The notes beneath the pieces are model-generated. The model searched no databases. It was not told the DNA's origin and worked only from the letters and a program-made list of their open reading frames with translations. The translations under genes were made by a program, and so were the position numbers. This document shows positions 18,071 to 27,025 of a stretch of DNA of 64,000 nucleotides, piece after piece; position 1 is the first letter of the stretch; each line of letters starts with the position of its first letter. Where the stretch lies: contig NZ_CP095743.1 in assembly GCF_022049065.2 (NCBI RefSeq), positions 3,425,001 to 3,489,000 of the forward strand. Reading direction: 5' to 3'. Source of the stretch: Niallia sp. Man26 (GTDB lineage Bacteria; Bacillota; Bacilli; Bacillales; Cytobacillaceae).

Positions 18071-18772
18071 ATGGAAAATACAAGACTATTGATTGTGGAT
18101 GATGAACAGGCAATCCACCAAATGTTGCGAATCATTTTGCAGAAAGAAGGGTTTGAGCGAATTGATACGGCAGAAACAGCAGAGGAAGCGCTCAGGCTTT
18201 GTGGGGTCAACAGCTACGACCTGATTTTTCTGGATGTGATGCTTCCAGACCGAAGTGGTTTTGAAATATGTCCTCTCATCAGAGAAAAAACGAATGCTAC
18301 GATTTTCTTCCTGACAGCAAGGTCTACTGATCTTGATAAACTGTCAGGCTTTGCGTTAGGTGCTGACGATTATATCACAAAACCATTTAACCCTCTTGAA
18401 GCAGTGGCGAGAGTGAAAGCCCATTTAAGGAGACATAAAGTCAGCAATGTGAAGGAAAGTGCCAATTATCAATTTGGAGATTTATCTGTCAACCGCTCTT
18501 CTGGTGAAGTTATCGTTAGAGGTGTTAAGGTGTCCTTACCAGCACAGGTGTATCAACTGCTGCTGTTCTTCTGCCAGCATCCTAATCAGCTCTTCAGTAA
18601 AGCCCAGCTGTATGAAAATGTGTGGGGGGAAGATTTTCTCGGTGAGGATAACACAATTATGGTTCATATCCGCAAGCTCAGGGAAAAAATTGAACTAGAC
18701 CCCAGCAAGCCCCAATTAATCGTGACAGTGAGAGGGCTCGGCTATAAATTAGCCGCAGAAGGTCGCAACTAA
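18071..18772 (+). CDS. OmpR-family response regulator
   Basis: 233 residues: receiver domain (acid pair D10/D11, phospho-acceptor D55 in LIFLDVMLPD, K104 in YITKPF) and a C-terminal winged helix (about 130-230, ending TVRGLGYKLA). It should activate or repress genes when phosphorylated by the kinase encoded directly downstream. The ATG follows GGGAGA. The divergent small-protein/permease/ATPase genes are the nearest likely targets. No close named relative was recognised. Confidence 0.9.
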   Translation: MENTRLLIVDDEQAIHQMLRIILQKEGFERIDTAETAEEALRLCGVNSYDLIFLDVMLPDRSGFEICPLIREKTNATIFFLTARSTDLDKLSGFALGADDYITKPFNPLEAVARVKAHLRRHKVSNVKESANYQFGDLSVNRSSGEVIVRGVKVSLPAQVYQLLLFFCQHPNQLFSKAQLYENVWGEDFLGEDNTIMVHIRKLREKIELDPSKPQLIVTVRGLGYKLAAEGRN

Positions 18773-20497
18773 ATGAATATGCCTAAACGATTTATATTGC
18801 AATTCTTTTTTCAGCTTCTTCTTGTATCCTCCTTTATTGCTGTCCTTATCTTTATATTTTGGGTATTCTTCGGCTACACTTTAACAAAATTAGAAGTAAA
18901 CAGTGATTTAACGAAAGCTGATGTTTCTTCTATAGAAGGCTCTTTTTCCATAGATAAAGGACAAATAACAATTGAATCTGACATAAAAAAGTTAGCTAAG
19001 AAACAGGATGGCTGGATTGCTGTACTTTCTAAGGACGGAAAACTTTTAAAAACATACAACACACCAGCAGATTTTGAGTTCACTAAAACCGATTATAAAT
19101 TGCTTTTATCTGAAAATCAGTCATTGCAGCAGTACGATTATAAAATCTGGACAATACGTGAGGATACAAAAAAGCCCCTGATTATTCTCTTTGGAACAGA
19201 AAACAGCAGTAAGGGTATTTTAGAGACTATTAAAAAAGAGGTAAATTGGAAGAAAAGCCAATTGGATCTTTCAGAGGCTGTTAAAAAAAACATAAAGAAC
19301 AGCCAAGGCTGGGTGCAGCTTATCAATGTGGATAGGTCAACCCAGGACGGTTTTATGGCAGATAATCAGAAGGACCACTATTCTGTTTATGAGTTATTGC
19401 AGCTGACTAAAGTGGAAAACAAGGATTCTTCAGCCTATTACTATGAACAGACAGGGCAAGTTCTCCTTGTCGGCACCGAAAAAGTGGATTACGGACAAAT
19501 TGAGACTGAAATGATGAAGGCCTTTGGAAGTACTGCCTTTATCATTTTTGTTGTCAGCCTCCTTCTATTATTAGCGGTGACTATTGTGTTCGGCTATAGG
19601 TTTGGCGCCCCCCTTGTTACCATCATGAATTGGATTGGAGATCTAGGCAAAGGAGTTTATGAGGATGGACATTACAAGCACTCTGTAATAATGACGAAAA
19701 AAGGAAAGCTGAAAAAGAAATATAGAATATACAAGGAATTAATTACAACCCTGACTCAGCTGACGGAGACCTTAGAGCAAAATAAACAAGCAAGAATAAA
19801 GGCGAGTAAAGTCAGAGATGAGTGGATCAGCGGTCTTTCTCATGACTTGAAAACACCACTTGCCTCTATTGGGGGCTATGCGGAGATGCTGCAATCAGAC
19901 CAATATTCATGGTCAGAAAGTGAGGTTCGGACATTCTCTGCCACAATTGCGGAAAAGGCGCAATATATGAAGCAGCTGCTTGAGGATTTGACCTTAACAT
20001 ACCAGCTTAGGAGCGACGCCTTCCCTATCGCTAAGGAAAACGTAGAGATAAATGAACAAATTAGGCGAACGGTCATTCATTATGTAAATGGACCTGCTGG
20101 ACAGCAATATCAGTTTGTATTCCAGCCTTATGAAGGTTCTGTAATCGCAGCAGTAGATCCGAAATGGTTTCAGCGCATTATGGAAAATCTGCTTGAAAAT
20201 GCCCTAAAATACAATCCGCCAGAAACGACTGTCACGGTATCCATCCGCAAGCTTGATCAGCATTTACTGATGATTATGATTGAGGATGACGGTGTTGGCA
20301 TGGATAATGAAACATTGAACAGGCTGTTTGAGCGCTACTACAGAGGAACAAACACAAGCAGCTCTAATAATGGGACTGGACTTGGCATGGCGATAACGAA
20401 AAAGCTGATTGAACTCCATGGCGGCTCCATCAAGGTAAAAAGCGAACTTGGTAAAGGTACTTATATTCGCATTCTCCTTCCGCTTGCTGATGAATAA
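18773..20497 (+). CDS. sensor histidine kinase
   Basis: Membrane kinase of 574 residues. TM1 (about 10-35) and TM2 (about 253-277) flank an outer sensor domain of about 220 residues. A linker of HAMP length leads to the HisKA domain (SGLSHDLKTPLASIGGYAEML, histidine near residue 360), and the HATPase domain carries N, G1 (DDGVGMDN) and G2 (NGTGLGMAITKKL) boxes. The ATG is adjacent to the stop of the response regulator gene, so the two are co-translated. The sensor domain is long for this class; the signal is unknown. Confidence 0.9.
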   Translation: MNMPKRFILQFFFQLLLVSSFIAVLIFIFWVFFGYTLTKLEVNSDLTKADVSSIEGSFSIDKGQITIESDIKKLAKKQDGWIAVLSKDGKLLKTYNTPADFEFTKTDYKLLLSENQSLQQYDYKIWTIREDTKKPLIILFGTENSSKGILETIKKEVNWKKSQLDLSEAVKKNIKNSQGWVQLINVDRSTQDGFMADNQKDHYSVYELLQLTKVENKDSSAYYYEQTGQVLLVGTEKVDYGQIETEMMKAFGSTAFIIFVVSLLLLLAVTIVFGYRFGAPLVTIMNWIGDLGKGVYEDGHYKHSVIMTKKGKLKKKYRIYKELITTLTQLTETLEQNKQARIKASKVRDEWISGLSHDLKTPLASIGGYAEMLQSDQYSWSESEVRTFSATIAEKAQYMKQLLEDLTLTYQLRSDAFPIAKENVEINEQIRRTVIHYVNGPAGQQYQFVFQPYEGSVIAAVDPKWFQRIMENLLENALKYNPPETTVTVSIRKLDQHLLMIMIEDDGVGMDNETLNRLFERYYRGTNTSSSNNGTGLGMAITKKLIELHGGSIKVKSELGKGTYIRILLPLADE

Positions 20498-20502
20498 AAA
20501 AA

Positions 20503-20527
20503 GGCTTCTTCCCAATAGGAAGAAGTC
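20503..20527. terminator. bidirectional terminator between kinase and MFS genes
   Basis: GGCTTCTTCC and GGAAGAAGTC pair around CAATA, with A runs before and T runs after, so the hairpin can serve both converging genes. Confidence 0.9.
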
Positions 20528-20536
20528 TTTTTTCCA

Positions 20537-21697
20537 TTATGCTGTCTTCGTCTTCACAGCTCTAAGCTGAACAAACAGCAAGACAAATCCGACTACTGTA
20601 ATGATTGGTGCCACCAGAACAAGATCTTGAAGTGGCAAATAAGTAACCGACAAGCCTCCTGCAAATGCACCGCCGGCATTGCCGAGATTCATTGCCGATT
20701 GATTTAGCGTGCTTGCAATTGTTGGTGCTTCTGCTGACAGCCCGAGTATGCGGAACTGGAGCATTGGCACCATGGAAAAGGCAAGGACGCCGAACAGGAA
20801 TATGCCTGGAATCATCAATATTGTGGAGAATTGCAGCAGATACAGAACAAAGAAGTACAGAATGAAGATAACCAATATATACTGCAAGGATAAATTAATA
20901 TTCCAGTCTGCCAATTTTCCGCCCACGATATTGCCAACTGTAACTCCAAGCCCGAACACGACGAGTATCCACGATACTGCTGCAGATGGGAAGCCTGTTA
21001 CATCTGTTAAAATCGGTGTGATGTATGTGAACAATGTGAACACACTGCCAAAGCAGAACATTGCAATCAACAAAGCCAGCCATAACTGATTGTTCTTGAG
21101 GACAGCAATCTCTTTTCTTAAGTCCGCCTTTTTCTGCTCTTTCGGCTTTGGCACAAGCATATATATTCCAATAAGTGTAATAAAGCCAATGACTGCGATA
21201 ATGAGGAAGCTGCTCCGCCAGCCGAGCTGCTGGCCAACAAATGTACCGAATGGCACACCGATTACATTAGCAACTGTCAATCCTGTGAACATCAATGCCA
21301 TTGCGCTGGCACGGCGAGAATGCTCTACAAGACTTGCGGCCATAATTGCTCCTACTCCAAAGAACGAGCCGTGCGCCAATGACGTCAGCAAACGGGAAGC
21401 CATAAGTACACCATAGCTTGACGCAATTGTTGACATTAAGTTTCCGAGAATAAATATTACCATTAACAACATTAATAAGTTCTTTTGTGACATTTTATAG
21501 GTTATAAGGACAAGAATAGGGCCGCCGACTGCCACACCAAGGGCATAGCCAGTAATAAGCTGTCCTGCTGCAGCAATAGAAGAGTTAACATCCCTTGCCA
21601 CTTCTGGCAGCAAGCCCATGATAACAAACTCTGTCATGCCGATTGCAAATGCGCCAATTACCAATGTCCACAATGCCACTGGATATTTTTTATTCAT
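20537..21697 (-). CDS. MFS transporter, DHA1 family
   Basis: Proton-driven exporter of 386 residues with 12 predicted transmembrane segments. The N-terminus IGAFAIGMTEFVIMGLLPEVA and the motif ITGYALGVAVGGPILV are typical of DHA1 transporters of the AraJ/YdhP/PbuE type, which export drugs, sugars or purine analogues. The ATG at 21697 is preferred (GAAAGGGG at about 6 bases); a start 24 bases upstream has no SD. The gene stands alone. Substrate unknown. Confidence 0.85.
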   Translation of the reverse strand: MNKKYPVALWTLVIGAFAIGMTEFVIMGLLPEVARDVNSSIAAAGQLITGYALGVAVGGPILVLITYKMSQKNLLMLLMVIFILGNLMSTIASSYGVLMASRLLTSLAHGSFFGVGAIMAASLVEHSRRASAMALMFTGLTVANVIGVPFGTFVGQQLGWRSSFLIIAVIGFITLIGIYMLVPKPKEQKKADLRKEIAVLKNNQLWLALLIAMFCFGSVFTLFTYITPILTDVTGFPSAAVSWILVVFGLGVTVGNIVGGKLADWNINLSLQYILVIFILYFFVLYLLQFSTILMIPGIFLFGVLAFSMVPMLQFRILGLSAEAPTIASTLNQSAMNLGNAGGAFAGGLSVTYLPLQDLVLVAPIITVVGFVLLFVQLRAVKTKTA

Positions 21698-21790
21698 ATA
21701 ATTCCCCTTTCGATGCATCAAATAGGACCATTATATCGAAAAAAACAGCCCAATGGCTGCCTTCTCTTTAAAAAAGTAAAAAAAGAACAA

Positions 21791-21834
21791 GCTGCTTTTT
21801 AGCTTACCTCTACACCTCAATAAGCAAAAAGCAG
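21791..21834 (-). terminator. terminator of rsbQ-rsbP
   Basis: Arms beginning and ending GCTGC/GCAGC of about 14 bases overlap the rsbP stop codon. The minus strand continues into CTTGTTCTTTTTTT. Confidence 0.6.
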
Positions 21835-23012
21835 CGATCATCTACCTTTATTCCTATCTCCTCATCGAGCTTTAAAAAATGGACAATTTTTTCCTTAATA
21901 GCGTGAATAGGCTCTTGTTCTTTCACCAATAAATTAAGCGTGTTAGCAGAAATGGCTTCTGTTACACCGTCTGTATATAAGAACAGTCTGCCGCCCTCTT
22001 GATAAGCAAAGCTGCTTTTTCGGAATGTTAAATCCTCAAATATGCCGATTGGCGGGATTGTTGATTTAAATTCCGTGATTTCTGTGTCTCTCCCAATCCA
22101 CAACGCCGGAGGGTGACCTGCATTTATGTATTCTATCTCCTTTGTATTCGTGTCAATGGTTAAAAAGATCGCTGTACAATAATGCTTTATGCCATCACCA
22201 TTGCGAAACAGAAGATGAAGCTGTGTATCAAGCTCTGCCATAATTTCCTCAGCGGTAGCGCCTTTCATAATCAACAGCTGAAACAGTGACCTGAGCGACA
22301 TGGAAATCAAGGCAGACGAAATCCCATGCCCCATAACATCAAGAATGATAAATCCATACTTGCCTGGAGAAATTTGATAAAAGCTGTACATATCACCAGA
22401 CAGCTCGTTTGATGACTGGTAATAAGCAGAAATGCTTATCTCCTCATTACTGAAAGGAGTGGATAAGGAAATGCCCTGAATGTTTTTAGCCAAATCCAGC
22501 TCCCTTTTGATTCGCTCCTGATATTGTTCCTTTTGTTTATTGAGTTTAATAAGCTCCTTTTGTTTAGCTTGCAATTCACAAAGAACATTTTCAAGCTCTT
22601 TGTTTGTTTCAGCCGCTTCCTTCAAGGCTGCAGCAGCAATGTTTCTTGCCTTCAAAATCTCACTTTCAAACTCAAGTCGTTGATGCATCGGAACAAGCAC
22701 ACATTCAATGACAAAGACGCCTTCTTTCTTATGTCTATTTGCAAAAATCAAGGCAGGAATCTCCTCGCCGCCTTTTTTCTGCAGAGAAAAGTGCATTTCT
22801 TCAATTTTATTTTCATGACGAATTAGCGGAAAAAAATAAAGCTGGCAAAAGATCCTTGAGGGCTTCGTCAATAACTGATTCATATGCTTATTAATCAAGT
22901 CATGACGGTCAAACCCTAACAGCTCCAGCAAGGTTCTGTTAACGGACAGAATATTCCCGTTATCTGAAAGCATTAGAAAGCCGCATGGTGCTTCATCCAG
23001 TTGTCTATCCAT
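21810..23012 (-). CDS. rsbP: RsbP-type PAS/PP2C phosphatase for energy stress
   Basis: Serine phosphatase that dephosphorylates RsbV and so releases sigma-B under energy stress, by homology to B. subtilis RsbP. The 400 residues comprise a PAS domain (about 1-110, starting with the RsbP-like LDEAPCGFLMLSDNGN), a coiled-coil linker (about 115-175) and a SpoIIE/RsbU-type PP2C domain (about 190-400) with SGDMYSFYQ, ILDVMGHGISSALI, NAGHPPALW and LYTDGVTEA. The ATG is preceded by AAGGAG. It lies 20 bases behind rsbQ, the same order as in B. subtilis. The sigma-B operon itself is not in the window. Confidence 0.93.
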   Translation of the reverse strand: MDRQLDEAPCGFLMLSDNGNILSVNRTLLELLGFDRHDLINKHMNQLLTKPSRIFCQLYFFPLIRHENKIEEMHFSLQKKGGEEIPALIFANRHKKEGVFVIECVLVPMHQRLEFESEILKARNIAAAALKEAAETNKELENVLCELQAKQKELIKLNKQKEQYQERIKRELDLAKNIQGISLSTPFSNEEISISAYYQSSNELSGDMYSFYQISPGKYGFIILDVMGHGISSALISMSLRSLFQLLIMKGATAEEIMAELDTQLHLLFRNGDGIKHYCTAIFLTIDTNTKEIEYINAGHPPALWIGRDTEITEFKSTIPPIGIFEDLTFRKSSFAYQEGGRLFLYTDGVTEAISANTLNLLVKEQEPIHAIKEKIVHFLKLDEEIGIKVDDRCFLLIEV

Positions 23013-23032
23013 ACATCACCAGCTCCTTTCCC

Positions 23033-23845
23033 TTAATCAAGGGTGCCTAAATATTCTCTCATTAATTCAACCGTTTGGTCCGGATGGCTCAGATGAGGGC
23101 AGTGTCCAGCTGCATCAATTACTCTTATAAGACTGTCACGCATATTTTGATGCATATATTCACCGACTGCTTTTGGTGCAACCACATCATCTGAACATTG
23201 AATAATAAGGGATGGCACAGAAGCTTTCGCAAGTTCTTGGCGATAATCAGAGAAAAACGTAGCAATCGCAAACTGACGGGCAATAACTGGATCTGTCGAA
23301 CAAATGCTGATCATCAGCTCTTCTGCAAGAGAAGGCTGGTCTTCATTCGCCATGACCATCGCAGCAAAACCTTTCGCCCAGCCGATATAGTTTTTGTCGA
23401 GCAAATCAATCAATCCGTGAAGCTCTTCCTCCTCAAATCCTCCATAGTATGGCGGCTTGTTCAAATAGCATGGTGAAGGACCAATCATGATCAGATTGCT
23501 AAAGCATTGCGGTCTTTCCAAGGATGCCAGCAAGCCGATAATGGAACTGACAGAATGGCCAACAAAAATAGCATCCTCGAGCTGCAGCTCATCGCAAATG
23601 TCGAGAACGTCCTGTACATAGCCGTGCAAGCTTTCATATTTCTCTTGATCATATTGGGAGATGTCAGATTTGCCAGAACCGACATAGTCAAACAGGACAA
23701 CTTGATAGTCTTGTTCAAAAGCACTGGCTGTCCAGCGCCACATATTTTGGTCACACCCAAACCCATGGGCAAAGATCATTGTTTTGGAGCCGTTCCCACT
23801 AACTTTAACATTATTGCGATGTGTTATTTTTGGATGCTGTCCCAT
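23033..23845 (-). CDS. rsbQ: RsbQ-type alpha/beta hydrolase
   Basis: Positive partner of RsbP; in B. subtilis it is a small alpha/beta hydrolase needed for RsbP to respond to energy stress. Its 270 residues include the nucleophile elbow GHSVS (S98), acid D219/D220 in QCSDDVVAP and H248 in DAAGHCPH, almost the same spacing as the RsbQ triad. The FAHGFGCDQNMWR segment forms the oxyanion region. The ATG follows AAAAGGGG. It is the first gene of the rsbQ-rsbP operon. Close relatives include plant karrikin receptors; the neighbour makes RsbQ the clear reading. Confidence 0.94.
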   Translation of the reverse strand: MGQHPKITHRNNVKVSGNGSKTMIFAHGFGCDQNMWRWTASAFEQDYQVVLFDYVGSGKSDISQYDQEKYESLHGYVQDVLDICDELQLEDAIFVGHSVSSIIGLLASLERPQCFSNLIMIGPSPCYLNKPPYYGGFEEEELHGLIDLLDKNYIGWAKGFAAMVMANEDQPSLAEELMISICSTDPVIARQFAIATFFSDYRQELAKASVPSLIIQCSDDVVAPKAVGEYMHQNMRDSLIRVIDAAGHCPHLSHPDQTVELMREYLGTLD

Positions 23846-23884
23846 TTAGTCCCCTTTTACTTTTTCGTTTTAGTTGATAAGGTC

Positions 23885-23890
23885 ATTATA
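23885..23890 (-). promoter_or_regulatory. -10 element upstream of rsbQ
   Basis: On the minus strand TATAAT lies 40 bases before the rsbQ start. A weak -35 (TTAATT) can be placed 17 bases upstream. No sigma-B-type motif was seen here. Confidence 0.4.
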
Positions 23891-23968
23891 TGCTAAAAAG
23901 TCTTGAAAATTAAATAAAATAGTTCAAAGTTTGAATATCTTTTTTTTGAGATTTTCACTAGACAAAAA

Positions 23969-23990
23969 GACATCTTCCTATGAAGATGCC
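23969..23990 (-). terminator. terminator of yvbH
   Basis: CATCTTC and GAAGATG pair around CTAT, followed on the minus strand by CTTTTTG, about 12 bases past the yvbH stop. Confidence 0.8.
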
Positions 23991-24000
23991 TGCTAGTTTA

Positions 24001-24612
24001 TTAATTATTAATATATTTTTCAAATACGAAGCCGAAATCTTTTACATTGTATTTCTTACGGCTGTTCATGAGCCAGTTAAAAACTTGATCATTAATGTTG
24101 CGGAAATGCTCGGAAACATCTCCCTCTATTGAAGCACGCACTAATGTACTAGACGTAATTTGCAGACTTTCCTTCGCAAATTCCAAAGAAATTTCGTTTT
24201 CCTGTGTCAGTTCACTGATTCGGATTAATGCTTTATATAAATCCTTGATAGCTTCAATATGGTTTTTATGTATATCAATGCTGAATGGAACAGTTCCCAT
24301 CGAAAACTTAATTTCCACATCGAGATCAATCGTGCCTGCTGTTTCCATCGACACATTAGAAATCGCATGCTCTTTATACGAATATCTTTTCAAGCTTCTC
24401 TTTTTGCTGATTGCACTCGTACCGTCAAGATGGACTAACGCCCTGTTTGTAAAGCAATATTCATCTGTCTTTGATTTAATCAAAAAGTAAATTTTTTCAT
24501 TATCCTCATGAAGGATATAATCATCAGCATCTACTTTATCATAATCAGAAGGGTGAATAACACTTCCTACATCACTTAAACCTAATGCATCAGACGCGAT
24601 TTTTTTAAACAC
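24001..24612 (-). CDS. yvbH: YvbH-like PH-domain protein
   Basis: Cytosolic protein of 203 residues with an N-terminal bacterial PH domain (about 1-120, starting FKKIASDALGLSD and containing FLIKSKTDEYCFTN) and a C-terminal helical oligomerisation region (about 130-203). It closely resembles YvbH of B. subtilis, whose role is unknown. The GTG at 24612 is chosen because AGGAGG lies about 9 bases upstream and it gives the family length; an upstream ATG at 24672 adds 20 residues without an SD. Single-gene unit with terminator. Confidence 0.82.
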   Translation of the reverse strand: MFKKIASDALGLSDVGSVIHPSDYDKVDADDYILHEDNEKIYFLIKSKTDEYCFTNRALVHLDGTSAISKKRSLKRYSYKEHAISNVSMETAGTIDLDVEIKFSMGTVPFSIDIHKNHIEAIKDLYKALIRISELTQENEISLEFAKESLQITSSTLVRASIEGDVSEHFRNINDQVFNWLMNSRKKYNVKDFGFVFEKYINN

Positions 24613-24846
24613 GGGTGAGTTCCTCCTAAAATGGTAATCTTCTAGTATATTACTCCATTTATTTACATCCACTACTATTATTTTAGCTTATTTAAGGAAA
24701 GGTTGAAAACTATTTTTCGAAAAGTTGTGCCATTTGTATCTAGGAAGAAAGTATCTTACATAAGAAAGATTACAAACATATACTAATAATGGGGAATTTT
24801 TTGTTTATTGTAAATCTATCACACAGTCCTATCGAGGTGTTTTAAT

Positions 24847-25230
24847 ATGGAAAAGGTTTATATCGACTCTGATCTTATCGGCAGGTCATTCATCTGCTCT
24901 CTTCTATCGGCAATAACGCTTAGTCTTGTTTTTATTTTATTACGGTCAACTTATTTTTCTTTTATGGAACTTATCATTTTTTCTCTTATTATCTTTTTCT
25001 TTTATTTGTTTATCGCTACACCGCTGCAAATTAAGCTGAACCAAAAGCCTAAAAGCTTCAGTATTAAATATCTTCTCATCTATCTGATTGGCTCTGCGAT
25101 TACTAATGCTGTCTTATTAATGACTATGCATCAAAATCCTTTTAATTTCCTGGAGTTTTATTTAATGGTTTTAGCTGGTGCCATTATTTTTTGGATTTAT
25201 GATTCGGTTTTGCTGCAGCAGCAGGAATAG
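24847..25230 (+). CDS. small integral membrane protein, UPF0715-like
   Basis: 127 residues with four predicted transmembrane segments (about 12-33, 38-60, 74-94, 98-120) and short charged ends. Length and pattern resemble the UPF0715 family (YwlA/YopD) of B. subtilis; this is by general likeness, not by a clear motif. The ATG is preceded by GAGGTG. Stands alone between yvbH and ywbE. Function unknown. Confidence 0.7.
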   Translation: MEKVYIDSDLIGRSFICSLLSAITLSLVFILLRSTYFSFMELIIFSLIIFFFYLFIATPLQIKLNQKPKSFSIKYLLIYLIGSAITNAVLLMTMHQNPFNFLEFYLMVLAGAIIFWIYDSVLLQQQE

Positions 25231-25632
25231 TATAAATAGTAAGGTTTTTCTTATTCCAAGATCTTAGTTTAATAGTTCTCTTCATTTTTCCTTCACAATT
25301 AATTATACTGCAACTGCCCACTTTCTTGGCAGCGTTTTCAATTCACAAACCTCTTTGCGAAACATTGAACAAAACCTTCTGGAATGCAAATCACATGATA
25401 AAATAATGCTGCATAATTAAAAGCAACCCGATTAATATTCAAGACCAAAGCCATTGGTAAAGTGCTCAAATTTTTACAACATTTCAGCTATTTCCAAAAC
25501 AAACAATAAGGAGTTGAAACCGATGTCAGCAGACCAATCAGCATTTTAATTCCCATTTACTTATTCATAATGCTTGTACTAGCAGAAGAACAAAATATCG
25601 TACTAATTACCTCGATATAAAAAAAAGGGAAA
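25231..25632. other. gene-poor region upstream of the ywbE unit
   Basis: No gene of convincing quality. An SD (AAGGAG) precedes an eight-codon frame (ATG at 25523), and in another frame a hydrophobic run follows without a start codon; this could be a decayed small gene. No terminator or structured RNA was recognised. Confidence 0.4.
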
Positions 25633-25824
25633 TCAGCGAATGGCCTGCACTCGTCCGACTTTCCCATCTGTTAGCCTTACTTTTATTCCATGTGGATGGA
25701 AAGAGGAATTTGTGAGAATATCTTTAACTACTCCAACGGTTCTCTTTCCTGTTTTTTGATCTGCTTTTAAGACGATTTCAACCGTTAGCCCGGAGGTGAT
25801 GTCTTTTCTGTTTTGGCCGTTCAT
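25633..25824 (-). CDS. ywbE: YwbE family protein (63 residues)
   Basis: Small conserved protein of unknown function, nearly colinear with YwbE of B. subtilis: RKDITSGLTVEIVLK, then GIVKDILTNS-like and HPHGIKVRL segments and a KOW-like ending GKVGRVQAIR. The compact beta-rich pattern suggests nucleic-acid binding, which is inference. Its ATG overlaps the stop codon of the upstream gene by one base (TAATG), so the two are translationally coupled. Confidence 0.85.
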   Translation of the reverse strand: MNGQNRKDITSGLTVEIVLKADQKTGKRTVGVVKDILTNSSFHPHGIKVRLTDGKVGRVQAIR

Positions 25825-26000
25825 TAGACGCCCATTCTTCTTCGCTGGTTGTTCGTTTTTTTCGTTTGCTGGCTGTTCATCTTTTGCATTTTTGTATTGC
25901 CGTTAAGATTTGGGCCTTGCTGAGATTGTTGCTTTTTATTGGCAAGCTGCTGCTTCATTGCATCCTTTAAGCTTACTTTTTTCTTTTCTTGTTCTGACAT
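25824..26000 (-). CDS. small Q/K-rich protein coupled to ywbE
   Basis: 58 residues starting MSEQEKKKVSLKDAMKQQL, then a low-complexity stretch rich in Q, N and K and an arginine-rich tail (NQRRRMGV). The ATG at 26000 is preferred because GGAGG lies 7-8 bases upstream; a further ATG at 26015 overlaps that SD. The highly basic, unstructured nature fits an RNA- or ribosome-associated protein, matching the possible RNA role of YwbE. No function is known. Confidence 0.75.
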   Translation of the reverse strand: MSEQEKKKVSLKDAMKQQLANKKQQSQQGPNLNGNTKMQKMNSQQTKKTNNQRRRMGV

Positions 26001-26074
26001 TTTGTTTTCCTCCATTGCATTTTTGACTTGCTATTGCTACTATAACACACACCTAAATAGGAAGAAATCATTCT

Positions 26075-26896
26075 CTACAATTCATCGGCGAATTGATTCA
26101 GTCTTACTGCCATTTCCTGAATTTCCTCCATAAATGCACATGTTTGCTTAATGGAATTTGCCTGTGACTCCCCAATAGATGCTATCTTCTCAATCGAACG
26201 ATTCATTCTGCTTGTCGCCGCCTTTATCTGTTCCATTGTAGCGTGGATTTGCTGGGTTGATTGAACAGTATCTCGGGAAAACTTTCTAATTTCATTTGCG
26301 ACAACTTCAAAGCCCTTCCCCTTTTCGCCTGCTCTGGCCGCCTCGATTGCTGCATTAAGACCAAGCAAATTTGTCTGATCCGCAACCCGCTTAATAAGTG
26401 ACAACACCTCTGTCGATTTATTCACCTCTCCTTCTGCTTGTTTTGATTGCCCAAGAAGTTCCTGTGAGAAATTAGCCAAAGATCCAGAGCTGTCTGTAAT
26501 CATGCCAATTTGTTTGTTTGCCTGCAATAAAGAAGCGAGCATTTGATTGACAATCTCCCGCAGTTCAGTCTGCCTGCGCACTTGCACAGCAATCCCGCCA
26601 ATCACCTCTCCCTTTGTATTAACAATCGGCGTTGCTGTGCCGATAAATTCAAACCCATAAAAATTTGCTGGAACAGAGGACTTGAACGCTTTTTTATCCC
26701 GAAGAGCAATGGCAAGAGGTTCCTCTCGTGAAAGCAGCTGGTTTACTTTAATTTTCAAGTCGATTGCATCTCCAGGAAAATAGGCGACAAACTTTTCTTT
26801 ATCACAAATGGCAATCGACAAGTCTAACGGGATAGCCATTTTCATCATAGGGATAATGTCGATAATGCTTTCTAATGATTCTGCTCTGTTTAACAA
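26075..26896 (-). CDS. yfmS: soluble methyl-accepting chemotaxis protein, YfmS type
   Basis: Cytoplasmic receptor lacking transmembrane segments. N-terminal sensory domain (about 10-130, sCache/PAS-like, with [15 protein letters not shown]) and a short signalling domain (about 140-273) with the hairpin tip [20 protein letters not shown], which contacts CheA and CheW. Total length is close to that of YfmS. The TTG at 26896 is preferred because AAGGGAG lies 8 bases upstream; a GTG at 26935 would add 13 residues. No che gene is nearby, so it would act on the general chemotaxis system. Ligand unknown. Confidence 0.8.
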   Translation of the reverse strand: MLNRAESLESIIDIIPMMKMAIPLDLSIAICDKEKFVAYFPGDAIDLKIKVNQLLSREEPLAIALRDKKAFKSSVPANFYGFEFIGTATPIVNTKGEVIGGIAVQVRRQTELREIVNQMLASLLQANKQIGMITDSSGSLANFSQELLGQSKQAEGEVNKSTEVLSLIKRVADQTNLLGLNAAIEAARAGEKGKGFEVVANEIRKFSRDTVQSTQQIHATMEQIKAATSRMNRSIEKIASIGESQANSIKQTCAFMEEIQEMAVRLNQFADEL

Positions 26897-26961
26897 TCGT
26901 AGAACTCCCTTCCCGCGTAATACTCTTAGTATCACTTAAGCAAGGAAATACTAAACATCAC

Positions 26962-26990
26962 TACACATTAGTTCAATCGACGTTTATAAT
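26962..26990 (+). promoter_or_regulatory. predicted promoter of bceRS
   Basis: TACACA (26962-26967) and TATAAT (26985-26990) are 17 bases apart and lie 36 bases before the bceR start. Confidence 0.5.
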
Positions 26991-27025
26991 ACAAATATAA
27001 CCAATTTTTTAAGTGCGGTGATTTT

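Noticed and set aside
25523..25549. Eight-codon frame with an SD
   Set aside because: Too short to support, no regulatory context; the hydrophobic run in the other frame has no start codon.
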